Part shown: positions 33,409 through 44,712 of the stretch, piece by piece
Position numbering within the stretch: position 1 is the stretch's first letter
Layout of the letters: each line of letters opens with the position of its first letter
Assembly (NCBI GenBank): GCA_020740775.1
Contig: JAHEWK010000005.1
Coordinates: forward strand, 3,100,001-3,164,000
Reading direction: 5' to 3'
Source of the DNA: Ilyonectria destructans
Taxonomy: Eukaryota > Ascomycota > Sordariomycetes > Hypocreales > Nectriaceae
Length of the DNA: 64,000 bases
The notes under the pieces: model-generated
Told to the model about the DNA's origin: nothing
The model's database searches: none
The model's input: the letters and a program-made list of their open reading frames with translations, nothing else
Position numbers and translations under genes: made by a program

Positions 33409-34217
33409 CTAGTTTGCCAGACGGCTCAGTGCTGGCATCTTCGAAACCCATTCATCTGAGCCCATATTGTCAACCATCCACTTTGCCAATGCCGCTCTCT
33501 TCACCGAGGTAGACCATCCTTTCCCACCAAGCGGACCTGCATAAACTTGGTCCGCCTCCCTATCGGCCTTCCAGCTTGCTTCGTCTGAGTCGCCGGGAAT
33601 TTGGGCAATCCGGAATAGAGACCAATCTAGCCCTTGTGCCTCTTTCTTGAATGCGTCTGCCAAGTTGAGCATGTTTTGATATACCGCACGAGCAAAAAGT
33701 TTCATGAAAATGTGCACCATGGGTTGAAAAAAGGTCCAATGGTCATCTGGGCAAGAGATTGAGATGGTACCCATCGCCACAATACGTCGAACTCCAAACT
33801 TTCGCATGACGGGGAATATCGAGTTGATGTAGTAATCGGCGAATAGCGAATGCGGAATTGTTTTATCGCTAATATTAGGGCCGAGAAGTGATAAGATAGC
33901 CGAACTCCCAGCCATGGCTGTTGCGAGAGCACCGACGTCATTTATCTCGCCCTTGATGATCTGTGTCTCTTAGTTCATTGTCGGGCTGTAGGGTAGGGTC
34001 GACGTGGAAAGTGCATGGACAAGTTAGCAACGCGTCATGTCTTATCACATACCGTTATAAGAGCATTTGATGCTATGTCTTTTGGGATCTTGGCAGGATT
34101 TCGAGCGTAAACAATAGTAGAATATTTTTGATGAATGAGTTCCCGGAGTAGACAAATACCAGCAGGTCCTGTGGCTCCAAGAACGAGAATCTTGCCACTT
34201 TTAATAGAGTCTGCCAT
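33409..34217 (-). CDS. NmrA/atypical-SDR NAD(P)-binding reductase
   Basis: Rossmann-fold protein of about 235 residues in two exons. The start is MADSIKSGKILVLGATGPAG with the atypical-SDR loop GATGPAG, then YARNPAKIP. One intron (about 33960-34051) joins SNALIT to IIKGEINDVGALA. The second exon has SAILSLLGPNISD, a long VRRIVAMGTIS strand and the C-terminal SVKRAALAKWMVD. The active-site YxxxK of classical SDRs is not evident. This fits NAD(P)H-dependent reductases or regulatory NmrA-like proteins. The substrate is unknown. It is divergent from the regulator at 34529. Confidence 0.82.
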
Positions 34218-34528
34218 TTGATTTCGTTTGTCTTGGAAGTAAAACCTATGGAGATCAAATTTAGTAAGTTTAACAGCCCTATTTATACAGATATCCTTGT
34301 TTTGTTGATACCCGGCACGAATCTAGTATCTCAAATTTGCGCCAAGGACAACTTCCGCGCGGAGTCGTGTGCGCGCGGGAAATTCTCCGCGCGGACAAAC
34401 TTCCGAGCGGGTCAATTCCGAGCGCGACCAAGACACGACGGGCAACAGGAAGATAGCCAGACAACTCTTCCCTTGCACGAATGTTTGAAGAGGCCGCCCG
34501 ACCAGCCAACCGCTGCTGACCAGGACCC

Positions 34529-36370
34529 ATGACCACCAGGAAGAACAAAAAGGCGTCCTGTTGGACGTGCCGTCTTCGCCATAAGAAGTGCGACGCATTG
34601 CTGCCCATCTGTGGAGGCTGCGCTGCCCTGGAAATCAGGTGTCACTATGTCGCGGAGAAACCAGATTGGATGGACAGCGGGGAGCGGCAGCGGCAGATGA
34701 CCAAGCGGATAAAGGTTCAGGTCAAGCAAAGTGCAAAAAGGCGGCGTGGCATTGCCTTGATGGAAAGCATTGCTCAAGATCTTACCAGTACTTCCGAGGG
34801 TGCCGAGTCTTCGTCTCATCGGGACGCTAGCCCATCGTATCTTGATCATTTGACGCCTCAGAATTCGATTTGTACGGCTAAAAGCAATACCACGATATCA
34901 AACCACTCATTCGACCCCGGGGAAATATCTGGCCGCCCTCTCGCGCCATCCGTCGAACCCAACCTCTCCCCGGACTGCTTCAGTGCGTCAGTAACGGACA
35001 ATTTGTCCACGACATCCCGCAGCGATCTGGACATGGGCTACATCACAGGCTACATGGATTATGTATTCCCAGCCCTTTTCCCCTTTTATCGGCCGTCTAT
35101 ACTTCAAGGTGGCCGTACCTGGCTGCTCGTCCTCGCGACGAAAAACACTGGGTTTTTCAACACCATCGTCAGCTTATCATCATACTTCTTTTGCACCATA
35201 CCAATAGCCCCGGGTCCGGCGCACGATGCGTGCGCCTCGAGTACCTGGAAGGAACTCCAAAAGCAAATGGATCTAGCTCTGATGACCGTTCAGCGCGACC
35301 TCAAGGACATTGGCTCTCGGGGTGGGGGGAAGTCCCTTCTGAACGATGTTTATCTTCTCGCAACTATCACACAGCTCCTCAATTTCGAAATCGCTCTCCC
35401 ATCAGGCAAGTGGCAAATTCACCTTGACGCTGCGACCAACCTATTCGAAAAGATCATTCGAGATCACGGCGGTGATGACACCGCACGAGGGATCCATATC
35501 GTGTTAGAAAGATTAGGTGGTCCCGGCTCGTCGCTGCCAATCCCACCAAACCCAAACCAGGGAGCATTTCGGTTCTTTGCTACCATCCTACTGATCGATG
35601 ATATAATTGCTGGCACATCACTTGAACGATCTCCAAAATTGAAGATCTATTATAGCGAACTGGAACAGGACGGCCCGGGAAAAGTTCCTGTCGTGAAGAT
35701 GGAAGAGGTTATTGGTTGTGAGACTTGGGTCTTGCTAGCAATAAGCGATACGGCAACCCTTGGCGAATGGAAAAAGGAACAGTCAAATACCAGCAATTGG
35801 TCTGAAGCAGATTTCATTTCTCGCGCGAGATCTATCGAGGCACGACTGCAAGAGGGCCTTGCACAGCTCGACGACAAAGAAATTCTGCAAAAAGGAGAAT
35901 CATCACAACACTCTCAGCCAGATCAACGCCTTGAACAAGTGCTACGACGCTCAAATTGCGCCCACGGATTCTACCCTCTTACCCTGGAATTGAATACCCA
36001 TGTCACGCGCATTTGGGCCTACGCCGCCCATACATACCTCCTTGTTTTACTTTTAGGTTGGCAGCCAGCAGACCCGAGGATCCGGAGCAATACGACACGA
36101 ATGATTGAGCTCTTCGATAAGATATCATCGCCTACCTGGCTACGGTCACTTGTGTGGCCGTTCTGCGTGAGTGGATGCCTCGCTTTGGGTGAGGATAGAC
36201 AAGCATTCCGAAGGATAGGGAGCTCAATGGAAGCGTTTCAAGCTCTTGGGACTGCGCAAGAGGCTCTGAGCATCATGGAAAATGTTTGGATGAAACAGGA
36301 GATGGACAGCACGTCCTGGGATGTTGGAGCATGCCTGAAAAGCCTGGGACACAGAGTTCTACTTGTGTAA
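34529..36370 (+). CDS. Zn2Cys6 transcription factor with Fungal_trans_2-like domain
   Basis: Single-exon gene for 613 residues starting MTTRKNKKASCWTC. The binuclear cluster CWTCRLRHKKC followed by DALLPICGGCAALEIRC has ideal C-x2-C-x6-C-x6-C-x2-C-x6-C spacing. It is followed by a basic segment (KRIKVQVKQSAKRRRG). The region from about residue 165 (DMGYITGYMDYVFPALFPFY, then FFNTIVSLSSYFF) to the end resembles the Fungal_trans_2 domain found in this regulator class. Its start is 311 bp from the divergent NmrA-like gene. Control of that gene or of the neighbouring amidase or amadoriase is plausible but not shown. Confidence 0.9.
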   Translation: MTTRKNKKASCWTCRLRHKKCDALLPICGGCAALEIRCHYVAEKPDWMDSGERQRQMTKRIKVQVKQSAKRRRGIALMESIAQDLTSTSEGAESSSHRDASPSYLDHLTPQNSICTAKSNTTISNHSFDPGEISGRPLAPSVEPNLSPDCFSASVTDNLSTTSRSDLDMGYITGYMDYVFPALFPFYRPSILQGGRTWLLVLATKNTGFFNTIVSLSSYFFCTIPIAPGPAHDACASSTWKELQKQMDLALMTVQRDLKDIGSRGGGKSLLNDVYLLATITQLLNFEIALPSGKWQIHLDAATNLFEKIIRDHGGDDTARGIHIVLERLGGPGSSLPIPPNPNQGAFRFFATILLIDDIIAGTSLERSPKLKIYYSELEQDGPGKVPVVKMEEVIGCETWVLLAISDTATLGEWKKEQSNTSNWSEADFISRARSIEARLQEGLAQLDDKEILQKGESSQHSQPDQRLEQVLRRSNCAHGFYPLTLELNTHVTRIWAYAAHTYLLVLLLGWQPADPRIRSNTTRMIELFDKISSPTWLRSLVWPFCVSGCLALGEDRQAFRRIGSSMEAFQALGTAQEALSIMENVWMKQEMDSTSWDVGACLKSLGHRVLLV

Positions 36371-37432
36371 CCATCTCATCTGTGTTGCCTCGGCAATAAG
36401 AGTAAACATTTGCGGAGTGAGGCGGCGCTACTGATTATACACGGTTCCAGACCCTACTGGCTTATGCATGTGATCGAGAGGGGTGTGAGGAATTTCTCGC
36501 ATTATTGCCGCATTTGGCTAGCTTTTTGGCTATTTCATGCTCCCCTCTCACATTTGTTCTGTTAATATCCGAAGTGCGTATATAGAATTGGGTAGTATGC
36601 CTCCAAGTGTATTCGAAGGATTGTCCGGCAAGTGTACCGGCAGTTCCATGAACTAGATTACAGTCACCAGCCAATTGCGTACCCATTCACATAGGTTCTT
36701 CTCGCAAAAGCACAAACAAGATTGCAACTTACGTCACTGAGGTAAGTCTTGCACACGAAAATAGCGTATCAAGTCGGGTGGGGGTGGCTGTGTATTGTAG
36801 AGATATAAGGCTGAGGTTTGGAGATTTAATATATCATCTTGTGACACTTTTAATTCGCTGCCCCTCGTTGAACGTGGAACGGAATATGAATTCCTTCGTT
36901 ATGCTTGCGCAACGCCATATCCCGAACATCCAGTCAAGACCGTTTCCGCAGACCACGGTGTTATTTGGATATGCTCTAGCCTATTCAGGTTCCCACCTCC
37001 GTGGCACAATCGATGAGCTAAGCGCCCACACTTCTCTAATTAGGAATTTCTTGAGAAGCTAGAGGAGCATCTTTCTCTTCATCCAATAAGGAACCCTTGA
37101 TCCTCATAATGGTATGCTTATTTGATGGTTGACCGAGGCAGTGTTTACCTACCCGGAACTCTCGGGTCCCGCGACGCGAGTACGATCTCCGTTCTCACAA
37201 AACTTCCCGATTTGGAAGTGTCCCAAGTACCCCGCCTTAGCTAGTTATCTAGTATCATGCAACGGCGACCTCGGCCAGATAGACGGTAATCTGGGGATGC
37301 CCTGTTGTGATTTCTTTTGCACATGAGTTGCAGTATAAATTAATCTGTGCTGCCACGGTACCCGCTTCCCTATTGCATCACCCTCAGCATCCTCATCAAT
37401 TGTCCTCTCACACAAAGACTCTGTTATCTAAA
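36371..37432. other. Intergenic region upstream of the amidase
   Basis: About 1.06 kb without recognised coding sequence. A TATA-like element, AGTATAAATTAA, lies near 37332, about 100 bp before the amidase ATG. Confidence 0.5.
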
Positions 37433-39385
37433 ATGGCTTTTGTAGACTGGCAGAAGCTTATCGAGGCCAAACTGGCAGATCGTGATTCACGAATCCGTCC
37501 TGAATGGCGTCTTGACGAACGAATCACCAACCAAGTCAACCACCATTCGACTGTGAGCGCTTTTGATCTTCTAGATCAAACCAACCTTCTTACGGAGAGG
37601 GAGCGTGAGATTACTGAGAAATACGATGCATCAACCCTTATCCAAATGATGGCCACTGGCGCTATCTCGTCGGTCGAGGTGACCATGGCGCTTTGCAAGC
37701 GGGCTGCTATCGCACAGCAACTAGTTTGTGTCCTCCTGCAGTTGGTTTGTTGGCAAGGAAAGCTCACCATCCTTAGACAAATTGCTTGACGGAAATTTTC
37801 TTTGACAATGCATTGCAACGAGCACATGAGTGCGATGAATTTCTTGCGCGGGAGGGGAGACCCATGGGTCCACTCCATGGAATGCCGATCAGCATCAAGG
37901 TGTGCCTCTTTCTCTGTATTCAAGCATGTATCTTGCATCAGTGTCTTGCTATTGCTATTATGCCTGCTTCGATTGGATTATCTTGCTAACTGTGGAATGG
38001 AGGATACGCTGATGGTGAAAGGCGAAGCCGCTACCTTGGGATTTGTATCTTATCTGGTCAAGCCAGTGGCCGACGAAAATTCCATCCTAGTCAATATGTT
38101 ACTCGAGGCCGGAGCGGTGCTGTACTGCAAGACTAATGTTCCGCAGACTCTTTTCGTATGTATTCGATGACTTTATTGCACGTTATAAGCTAATGCCTGC
38201 AGATGACCGAAGGCATGAATAATGTGTTTGGCTACACGATGAATCCTCACAAGCTGTGTCTTACTCCAGGAGGGAGCAGTTCAGGAGAAGGCGCATTGGT
38301 GGGCTTCAGAGGATCGTTGCTTGGTGTCGGCAGTGACATTGGTGGCTCCATTCGACTCCCGTCCATCTGGTGTGGTGCCTTTGGGTTCAAGCCTACAGCT
38401 AATCGCATACCATATAGCGGCCAGCAAGACCTGATTCCGAAGGGATCGCCTGGTGTAACTCCAGCCCTTGGACCGCACGCACAAAGTGCCAAGGACCTCG
38501 CTCTTTTTTCAAAGACGATTATCCAAGCCAAGCCTTGGAAACGCGATCCGGCGGCGCTTTGCATCCCATGGAGAGACATTCCTAAAAAGCACAAACTCAA
38601 CATCGGGGTTTGGGTTACTAATCCCGACCTCCCAGTATCTCTGCAAGTGACCCGAACTCTGCATACTGCCGTGGCGGATCTCGAAGCGGCTGGCCATCAT
38701 ATAACGCCTATTGACTTTCCTTTATCTCTGATGCAAGTTGCCAAGACATTCTTAAAATCGACAAATTTTGACCCCAATAACTCCATATTCAAACTCCTCG
38801 CAGATGGCGGGGAGCAGCCGCTTCCCGCACTACTGAACACCACTGCAAGCGTACCAACTGAACAACGCGAATACACCCTGAAAGATGTGTGGGACTTTAA
38901 TTGCGAACGAGAGGATTACCGGAAAGTTTGGCATAAGGTATGGGCAGATAGTAACATCGACGTTTTGCTATGTCCTGCCTCTCGTTTTCCAGCTGTGGCT
39001 CATGGGAAAGTTGGAGCCCCATGGCATACCTTGGTTTGGAATCTACTTGATGTGAGTGAATGAATGATGTGTTGAAGGTTGGCAGGGGTTCTTAGCAGAA
39101 CGTATTAACATCATTGGCAGTGTCCGGCATCTGTTATCCCGTTCTTGAAGGCAGACAACGCCACTGATCCACAGATCATAGATGGGTGTAAGTATTTGGA
39201 TCTGCATAATTCATATTCTCTGAAGGGACGTTGCACTGACAGTGTTGAAAGATGATCCGGAACTTTCGCAGGGAGCTCCATGTGGCCTACAAGTTGTTGG
39301 ATGGACCGGTCAAGATGAGGAGGTGTTGATGGCTACGGAAGTGATTTCTGAAGCGCTGGGATCAGGAAGCAAAGCTCGTTTATAG
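37433..39385 (+). CDS. Amidase (amidase-signature family, acetamidase-like)
   Basis: Amide hydrolase of about 550 residues. It starts MAFVDWQKLIEAKLADRD, 100 bp after a TATA-like box. Six exons are needed. The intron at about 37725-37777 joins AIAQQL to TNCLTEIFFDNAL. That at about 37900-38001 joins LHGMPISIK to DTLMVKGEAATLG, placing the catalytic Lys. That at about 38156-38203 gives NVPQTLFMTEGMNNVFG. The amidase signature LTPGGSSSGEGAL carries the cis-Ser, and GVGSDIGGSIRLPS carries the nucleophile Ser. Two short introns near 39050-39240 complete the C-terminus GAPCGLQVVGWTGQDEEVL, ending GSKARL. The family releases ammonia from short-chain or aromatic amides, so it could serve nitrogen supply. 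All frame breaks are explained by splicing. Confidence 0.88.
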
Positions 39386-39999
39386 AAAGGAGCTTCTGCG
39401 AATTGGTGTGATTAAGTCTATCAATCAACATTGGTGACATGATATCATCATTGCTCGCTTCTCAGGATTGCTGGGGACATAGGCCCGTGGCGAGTTCAGG
39501 TATGGATATACGGTTGTAATCAATACAGTCATTACCCGATGTACAAGATAGAGAAGGAGATGTTCGTGTGTCCAAGGCTGAAAACATCATACTCCTCTCT
39601 CGAGATGACCGTAGAAAAGCCGCCCTGGCAGTACAAGCTAAATGCCCTAGTCCTACGGACTGTCACGCGGAGATGAAATTCGGACACCTCGGGTGCCCGG
39701 GTTGTTGGAAGCTTCCGACGGGCGAGTCACTGGCCCGGCAATCCTTTACCCCGCATACGCCTTTGCACGACCCATTGTGTGTCACTACTAACTCGTTTTA
39801 CCATAACGCCGTCTGTGAGAAAGTTCCACATACCCGGCCGGGGGTACCGCGCGCCATTAGCTGTGCCATATCTCTTGTACTTTTGTATTTAAATACAGGT
39901 GAATACCACGCATTGATTGTATAGAGAGATCAGATACTACATCCAACACTCAATATTACTCTTTAAACTTCACCCAAATCACACCTCATCAGCTTCAAA
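39386..39999. promoter_or_regulatory. Promoter of the EthD gene
   Basis: About 610 bp. TTGTATTTAAATACA, a palindromic AT box, lies near 39885, about 115 bp before the ATG. GC-rich words (CCCGGCCGGGGGTACCGCGC) lie at 39835-39852. No CCGYGG-N3-CCGYGG element is present. Confidence 0.4.
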
Positions 40000-40389
40000 A
40001 TGGCATTCACTGTAATGATGCTTGTCTTTCGCAACCCTGCCATGACTCCAGACCAGTTCAAAGAGCATTACGAGAATATCCACATTCCTCTCATGAAGTC
40101 ACTTGCTGGCGATATATTTCCTCTGGCTCATACACGACACTACATTCAGAGAGCTGGCAGTGCCGACGGCTATCCTGCAACAGTTCTCACGGGAGGCCAA
40201 TCCGATTTCAGCTTCGATTGCGTGAGCACGCTTTCCTTCGAAGACCAAGCGGGGTTTGAGAAGATGTCCGCATTGTTATCCGAACCAGAAATTGCCCCAA
40301 AGGTGGGCGAAGACTGCGGCACGTTTATGGACGCTGCCAGGACGAAGACTGTTATTATTGGGGAAACTACCAAGGCCACGAGGGATTAG
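40000..40389 (+). CDS. EthD-domain protein (ferredoxin-like dimeric alpha-beta barrel)
   Basis: Single-exon gene for 129 residues. MAFTVMMLVFRNPAMTPDQF and EHYENIHIPLMKSL are the EthD opening, with a conserved His pair around residues 25-30. FDCVSTLSFEDQAGFEKMS and a C-terminal TVIIGETTKATRD complete the fold. Fungal EthD proteins include small decarboxylases, cyclases and dehydratase-like enzymes in polyketide pathways. Others act in degradation, so the reaction is open. It stands at the left edge of region C, and the next P450 is convergent. Confidence 0.85.
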   Translation: MAFTVMMLVFRNPAMTPDQFKEHYENIHIPLMKSLAGDIFPLAHTRHYIQRAGSADGYPATVLTGGQSDFSFDCVSTLSFEDQAGFEKMSALLSEPEIAPKVGEDCGTFMDAARTKTVIIGETTKATRD

Positions 40390-41282
40390 GGTTAATCCAG
40401 CTGTGGCAGGAACTGTTAGGTTCGGGGTGGCAGATTGCCAGGCAAGTGGAGATAGGACATTGAATAAAATTGGTTCAAGAATCGTGTCATCCCTTGTCAA
40501 TTGCTCACAGTTTCCTACCATGGTGGCCTAATTGAAGTCCTTGATCAGATAATGCATTGATACAATATCTATGACCTGACCTGAAGCTTTTTTAATGGCT
40601 ATTTTGCTCAGTTAGATCAAATAACCAAGTCTGGGCACGATTCAGATCTCACCCAAGAAATAACGTCCAAACAAATTCTCTCAATAGTACCGACCTCAAT
40701 TCCCAGATGCGTAGCAAAGGGCTGATTCAACGAAGGCGCTTCACTTTCACCGCAGTTCTTACTAGGTCTTACGCCATGTCTATGCAAGGGTGTAAATGCC
40801 GCGGAATCCGCGGCCGCGGCCCCAAATGCCCGGGTGTACTTGGTATGCAATTACGTTTGAGGCTTAGATCAAAGGGTCCACAAATAGTGTCACAAGAGAC
40901 TACACTGATGTGCCTGATCACGGCAACAAAATAGTAGAGCATTTAAACGGCGAAGGACGGTACTAGCTGGCTTCACTACGTACGTACACTAGTGCCACAA
41001 GCATGGAAGGCGGGTAATACACGGTGATCTGACGGGGTTGCTTCTTAGGTCAACTTTACAATGGCGGACTAAATCCGAGTTCAGTGGTTACATGCATATC
41101 ATTTACTGAACGTGTTGGATGAAATGAGCGTTCATCGTGTGACTCTCAATTCAAACTGAGGGCTTTCTAGACCCACGTATACTAAATTGACTAGCAATAT
41201 CCTCCACACCACTGGCACGATACATGATTTCGCCGAATCCTCAGAACCCCGAAGGACACTGTCCATCTTGTTGTCACGAGTC
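40390..41282. other. Convergent intergenic region with a CCGCGG element
   Basis: About 890 bp between the 3' ends of the EthD and P450 genes. No coding exon was recognised. It holds the CCGCGG-AAT-CCGCGG-CCGCGG element at 40799-40819, unusual for a gene-end region. Confidence 0.5.
40799..40819. promoter_or_regulatory. CCGYGG-N3-CCGYGG element, copy 1
   Basis: CCGCGGAATCCGCGG is immediately followed by a third CCGCGG. The same layout occurs at 43367, 46660 and 48089. This copy lies between two convergent genes, so it may be an enhancer-like site or mark an unseen transcript. Confidence 0.5.
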
Positions 41283-42900
41283 TCACTCAGTGACTGTGTC
41301 AAGATCAATTTCCTCCTTCCTTCGTCTCATCTGAATCTTGGCTGCAGGGTTGGTCAAGTAACCCTGATCGGCCTGAAGGTTGAGCGGTCGAGTCGTTTCT
41401 CCGTCGCGAAGCTTCCAGTCATACTTGAGCAACAAGTGGCAAAGAGCAATCTTCATTTCGTTGCTAGCGAAAAATCTTCCCGGGCAGGCGTGTGTACCAT
41501 GACCGAAGAGTAAATGTTGAGGTGAAGTTGTCACATACTGGTAGCCATTCTCTTTGCCCGGTTGGGCTCTGAGATTGTAGAAGCGGTAGAGATCGTACTT
41601 CTCGGGATTTGGGTATACTTCAGGGTCCATGAATGGATCGGCTGATACCATGACTCGAGATCCTTTACGCAGCGTGCTTCCGTCGGACAACTTGATGTCA
41701 TTATCAACGTAGCGGTGAATTGAAGCTGGCGAGAAGTTAGCATTAAAATACTGTCTGCAATAGGTGAGGCCATTTCAAAGACATACTAGTTCCCATGGAG
41801 TGACGACGTTGGCTTTCCTTCATAAAGCTATCCATTAACTTGAGCTTGTATAGGGATGTTTTGGCCCAACCATGCTCTCCGAGGACTTGCACTATCTCAT
41901 CACGCAGGGGCTGAACGATTTCAGGGTATGCGCAAATGTCATAGAGGCATGCCGTGATTGTTTCCGTAGTGGTGTGGATGGCTGCGAAACTGAGGAACAA
42001 TTGACCATGGACGTAGTTGACATCGCGGCCCCGAGAAATTTCATACATCCAACCAATCGTGTCGGCCGTCTTGGGTGGCTTTGTGCCAGACTCGAGGGCC
42101 TTGCGAACAGTTTGTTTGCGTTCCTCAACCTCTGGCATGATCAATGAAGTAGCGTCCTTGACTTCCTGGCGAAGGCGACGGCACTTGGGGAGAAACCAAT
42201 GCACAAATGGACGGAAGAAGAAAGGCCACTGTCGAAGCTCGTATGCCGCCGAGTAGGAATCATGGGTGTAGCCGATAGCGATTTCCAACCACCGTTTGTT
42301 GCGGGCCAGGTTCTTACCCAAGAAAACCCGGGAAGATAGTCTTGCGACAAGTTGAGAGACAAAGGGCTTGGCGGTGATTTCGTGGAAGTTGGTGTCTTCA
42401 CCAGCAAGCTCGCTAGTCGCATTGGTCATTTCCTCGACGAGATCTTTCGTGACGAGCGCCAGCGACTGGGTGAGCTTCGTTCTGACGACTTCTTGGATAA
42501 ATGTTCCGTCCTTGTAGCCAGTGTGATAAGCTTCAAAACCAGGATATTTAACGAAGAAGTCCTTGTCGAAGTATCGGTTGAAACTGAGGTCTTTGTGGTT
42601 GCGCACTTCATCCGTAAAGCGATTGGGCAAAACAACAAGTGGCCCAGTACCAGACATAACCTGAAAGGTGCTTGGATAAGTCTTTAACCCCTTGAACACC
42701 ATTTGAACACCTTCCATGGACCATCCTGTTCCCTGAGGACCTTTGATGTCCGAGGACACAATTGGAACATCGCGCAAGTAGCGGTGTTTAGACGTGTATG
42801 TGAAGAGGACCCAAAGAAGGGAACAGGCGACCAGTGATTCCAGGTACAACAGCAAATTGTTGCCCTCGGCAGGACGTATATTCTCTAGAATATCGTCCAT
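41283..42900 (-). CDS. Cytochrome P450, ent-kaurene oxidase/CYP68-like
   Basis: P450 of about 515 residues in two exons. The start is MDDILENIRPAEGNNLLLYL, with the anchor ESLVACSLLWVLFTYT. Landmarks are the I-helix-like FAAIHTTTETITACLYDI, the K-helix ESQR, PEKYDLYRFYNLR, and the haem loop FGHGTHACPGRFFA. An intron at about 41721-41787 joins RRHSMGTT to SIHRYVDNDIKLSDGS. The HTTTE I-helix and GHGTHACPG loop are typical of the fungal ent-kaurene oxidase/CYP68 group, which oxidises terpenoids or polyketide products in many clusters. No terpene synthase is in the window. It is divergent from the SDR at 43695, with the CCGYGG element between them. Confidence 0.9.
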
Positions 42901-43694
42901 AGTGAAGGCGATGGTGGAAACTTGAAAGATGTGTTCTTAGCCGCAAGGACACGCGAGATCGAGTTGGACAAGACAGCACAAGAGGATGCCGAGTTGGTTT
43001 CACGGCCCTGTTGTTGGAACCCCAGAAATGAGGAGGGATAAGGGCAACTGATATCAAATAGTCACAAGCAAAACTAGGCCAATTGGAATCTGGACTTTAA
43101 GAGCCCGAAATATCCCTTTGAAGTGCAAAACGGACAGTGGAGGCTCCCGGACGTCCGGCAACAGTGACGAAGGACTGCATCTCCGGCGAATCGGACATTT
43201 GATGACACTTCTCTGCAACACGGATGGATGGCTGAAAATACGGTGTTTGTCGAAGCCGCCTCAGAATAGCCATCAACTATTTCATCTCCCACTAACTCCG
43301 TGAAGCCGGGGAAAGCGGGGGCTTCCCGACATAAACTGGGGTTTGTGGGGTCAAAGACCGCGCGCTCCGCGGTATCCGCGGCCGCCTGGTGAACTACGAC
43401 GCTAGATGTGCCTCATCTGACCAGCAACTACGTCAGATGCCTGGGTCTAGGCTCTTTGACACTTGGGTGCGGTATGATTCATTGCAACAGGGCATGCATG
43501 ATGGGCGCTAGGACTTCGGCCTCACTGCCGAAAGACTTGGATTACTTCTCGGGCTCTTCTAGACTCCGAAACACAGCTTGCTATGACTCTAAATATCTTC
43601 ACGGGTTTAGGAACGGTTCTAGAAAAGCATACATCTAGTTCCCCGCAACCGAAAGGTCCAATTCGACAACTTTCTTCAATCCAACCATCTCATC
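42901..43694. promoter_or_regulatory. Divergent P450/SDR promoter
   Basis: About 790 bp between the divergent P450 and SDR. It contains the CCGCGG-TAT-CCGCGG element at 43367-43381, about 470 bp from the P450 start and 315 bp from the SDR start. No exon was recognised. Confidence 0.5.
43367..43381. promoter_or_regulatory. CCGYGG-N3-CCGYGG element, copy 2
   Basis: CCGCGGTATCCGCGG is a near-perfect 15-bp palindrome in the shared promoter of the P450 and SDR. It differs from copy 1 at a single spacer base. Confidence 0.6.
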
Positions 43695-44712
43695 ATGGCA
43701 TTCTCCCAAAAACTACTGCAAGGCAAGGTCGGCCTCGTCACAGGTGCTGGCTCTCCTCATGGCATCGGCAGATCTCTTGTTCTATTGCTTGCCGAATCTG
43801 GAGCTCGCGCGGTGTACGCGACTGACCTGACGCTCTCCAACATCGCTTCTCTCCAACAAGAAGTCAAGGATAGCGGCTCGCTTTGCAAAGTCCATGGCGA
43901 ATTGCTTGATGTTACTTCAGAGGAGCAGACCATTGGCGTTCTCAAGAAGGCTGTTTCTACCTATGGCCGTTTAGACTTTTACTTTGCCAATGCTGGTGTT
44001 GGAAATTATAGGTAACTAACCCTTTCATATCCTTTTTATGATTCCGTTATGTTGATTCACTATAGATCTCTTCAAGATACAGATGCTGCTTACTATGATC
44101 GTACTATCTCCATCATGCAGCGGTCGTTCTTCCTCGCCATCAGATATGGCGGACAGGCAATGAGCACAACATCTTCAGAGAAACCGAAGCCAGGAGGTTC
44201 AATCATTGTAACAAGCTCCATGGCTGGTGTGATTGGTGGCGTGTCTGATATTTCATATTGTAAGCACACCTCTAGGCGATAAAACAAAGGTTCTAACTTG
44301 GACAGCGACTGCGAAGGCTGCAGCATGCAACATGGTCAAGTCAGCTTCTGTCCAGCTATCGTCGACTCATGTGCGTGTCAACGCAATTGCCCCTGGATTT
44401 ATCAAGACCAGCATCAATGCTACTTCGAAGTGGACAACAGACGGAGATGCGCCTGATGAGAAGCTCAGTAAGGAAGAGGCCATGAAAATATTTGACACGG
44501 TTATGGGTGGTCAAGCCTCTGATGATCGTTACTACTACAACCGCATTCCGGGACCTGAGGAGATTGCCAGCATCGGCGTCTTTCTGGCCTCAGATTTATC
44601 AGCATCTATCAACGGCCAAAACATAGTCGCAGACAGTGGAAAGACGGTGGCTGCATTGGGAGAAACCGTCATTGGCCCAATCGCTCCTATGAAGCCATTC
44701 GAGGACCTCTAG
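43695..44712 (+). CDS. Short-chain dehydrogenase/reductase (SDR)
   Basis: Classical SDR of about 300 residues in three exons. The start is MAFSQKLLQGKVGLVTGAGS with an insertion in the cofactor loop (TGAGSPHGIGRS). Then come ANAGVGNYR, SIIVTSSMAGVIGG, and, after splicing of a short intron near 44259-44305, SYSTAKAAACN with the catalytic Tyr and Lys. RVNAIAPGFIKTS and GPEEIASIGVFLASD follow. The C-terminus runs to MKPFEDL. It probably oxidises or reduces an alcohol made by the divergent P450. The substrate is unknown. Confidence 0.88.

Noticed and set aside
37725..38210. Apparent frame breaks in the amidase
   Set aside because: Three introns with GT-AG ends restore a continuous amidase with both catalytic Ser and Lys motifs.
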